Source of the DNA: Amphimedon queenslandica
Taxonomy: Eukaryota; Porifera; Demospongiae; Haplosclerida; Niphatidae
Assembly (NCBI RefSeq): GCF_000090795.2
Contig: NW_003546392.1
Location: forward strand, 1-64,000
DNA: 64,000 nucleotides
Direction of reading: 5' to 3'
Program-made: the position numbers and the translations under genes
In this document: one piece after another, positions 63,919 through 64,000 of the stretch
Layout: each line of letters opens with the position of its first letter
Position numbering within the stretch: position 1 is the stretch's first letter
Notes under the pieces: model-generated
What the model was told of the DNA's origin: nothing
Database searches by the model: none
What the model saw: only the letters and a program-made list of their open reading frames with translations

Positions 63919-64000
63919 TGGCAATTCTTAGGGAGTTGTTTAGTAGCTGTACACTGATAGTTATTGTTGTTATTATTATTATTATCTTTTTAAGTGTTGA
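63919..64000. other. UBE2L3 3' flank
   Basis: 82 bp with a short ATT run (63970-63985). No poly(A) signal AATAAA is visible before the window ends, and there is no further gene. Confidence 0.7.

Overview
This window is animal nuclear DNA, most likely from a demosponge such as Amphimedon queenslandica. That assignment is inference. It rests on metazoan-type genes (DNAH10, NLK, SARM1, HECTD4), many introns of only about 45-60 bp, very short intergenic spaces, AT-rich introns full of simple repeats, and two runs of N that mark a draft assembly. There are no bacterial or phage features and no CRISPR array.

Layout from left to right: a two-exon remnant of 5-oxoprolinase cut off by a small inverted-repeat element (1-181); a large axonemal dynein heavy chain gene, DNAH10 (+, 716-21187); an assembly gap (21722-22096) that hides the 3' end of HECTD4; HECTD4, a giant HECT E3 ligase (-, to 40512); Nemo-like kinase (+, 40956-43181); a repeat-rich intergenic block (43182-45190); an EFCAB5-like EF-hand/GAF gene (-, 45190-50195); the ARM-domain exon of a SARM1-like gene (+, 50327-51304), followed by a second gap (51761-52077); an ANKRD13-family ubiquitin-binding protein (+, 52280-56944); DRG1 GTPase (-, 57113-59219); MND1 meiotic recombination factor (+, 59294-60274); p70 S6 kinase (-, 60510-63041); and the UBE2L3 ubiquitin-conjugating enzyme (+, 63322-63918).

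The genes do not form one pathway. Their arrangement is regular: HECTD4/NLK, EFCAB5/SARM1, DRG1/MND1 and S6K/UBE2L3 are all head-to-head pairs with 74-443 bp between start codons, and neighbouring pairs are mostly tail-to-tail. Two cilium-linked genes (DNAH10, EFCAB5) each have an RFX-type X-box just upstream of the start, and the S6K/UBE2L3 promoter has a palindromic NRF1-type site.

The most distinctive non-coding feature is one repeat family seen in two forms. One is a short, MITE-like element of about 180-190 bp with inverted ends. The other is four tandem arrays with a unit of about 177 bp; three fill introns (two in HECTD4, one in ANKRD13) and one is intergenic. Array edges carry the ends of the MITE-like element, suggesting that the arrays grew by tandem amplification of its core. 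Other oddities are an in-frame TGA replacing a conserved Trp in DNAH10 AAA2, an arginine in place of the Walker A lysine in DNAH10 AAA4, a 1.1-kb 34-bp minisatellite that begins on a splice donor, and a 100-nt intronic hairpin.
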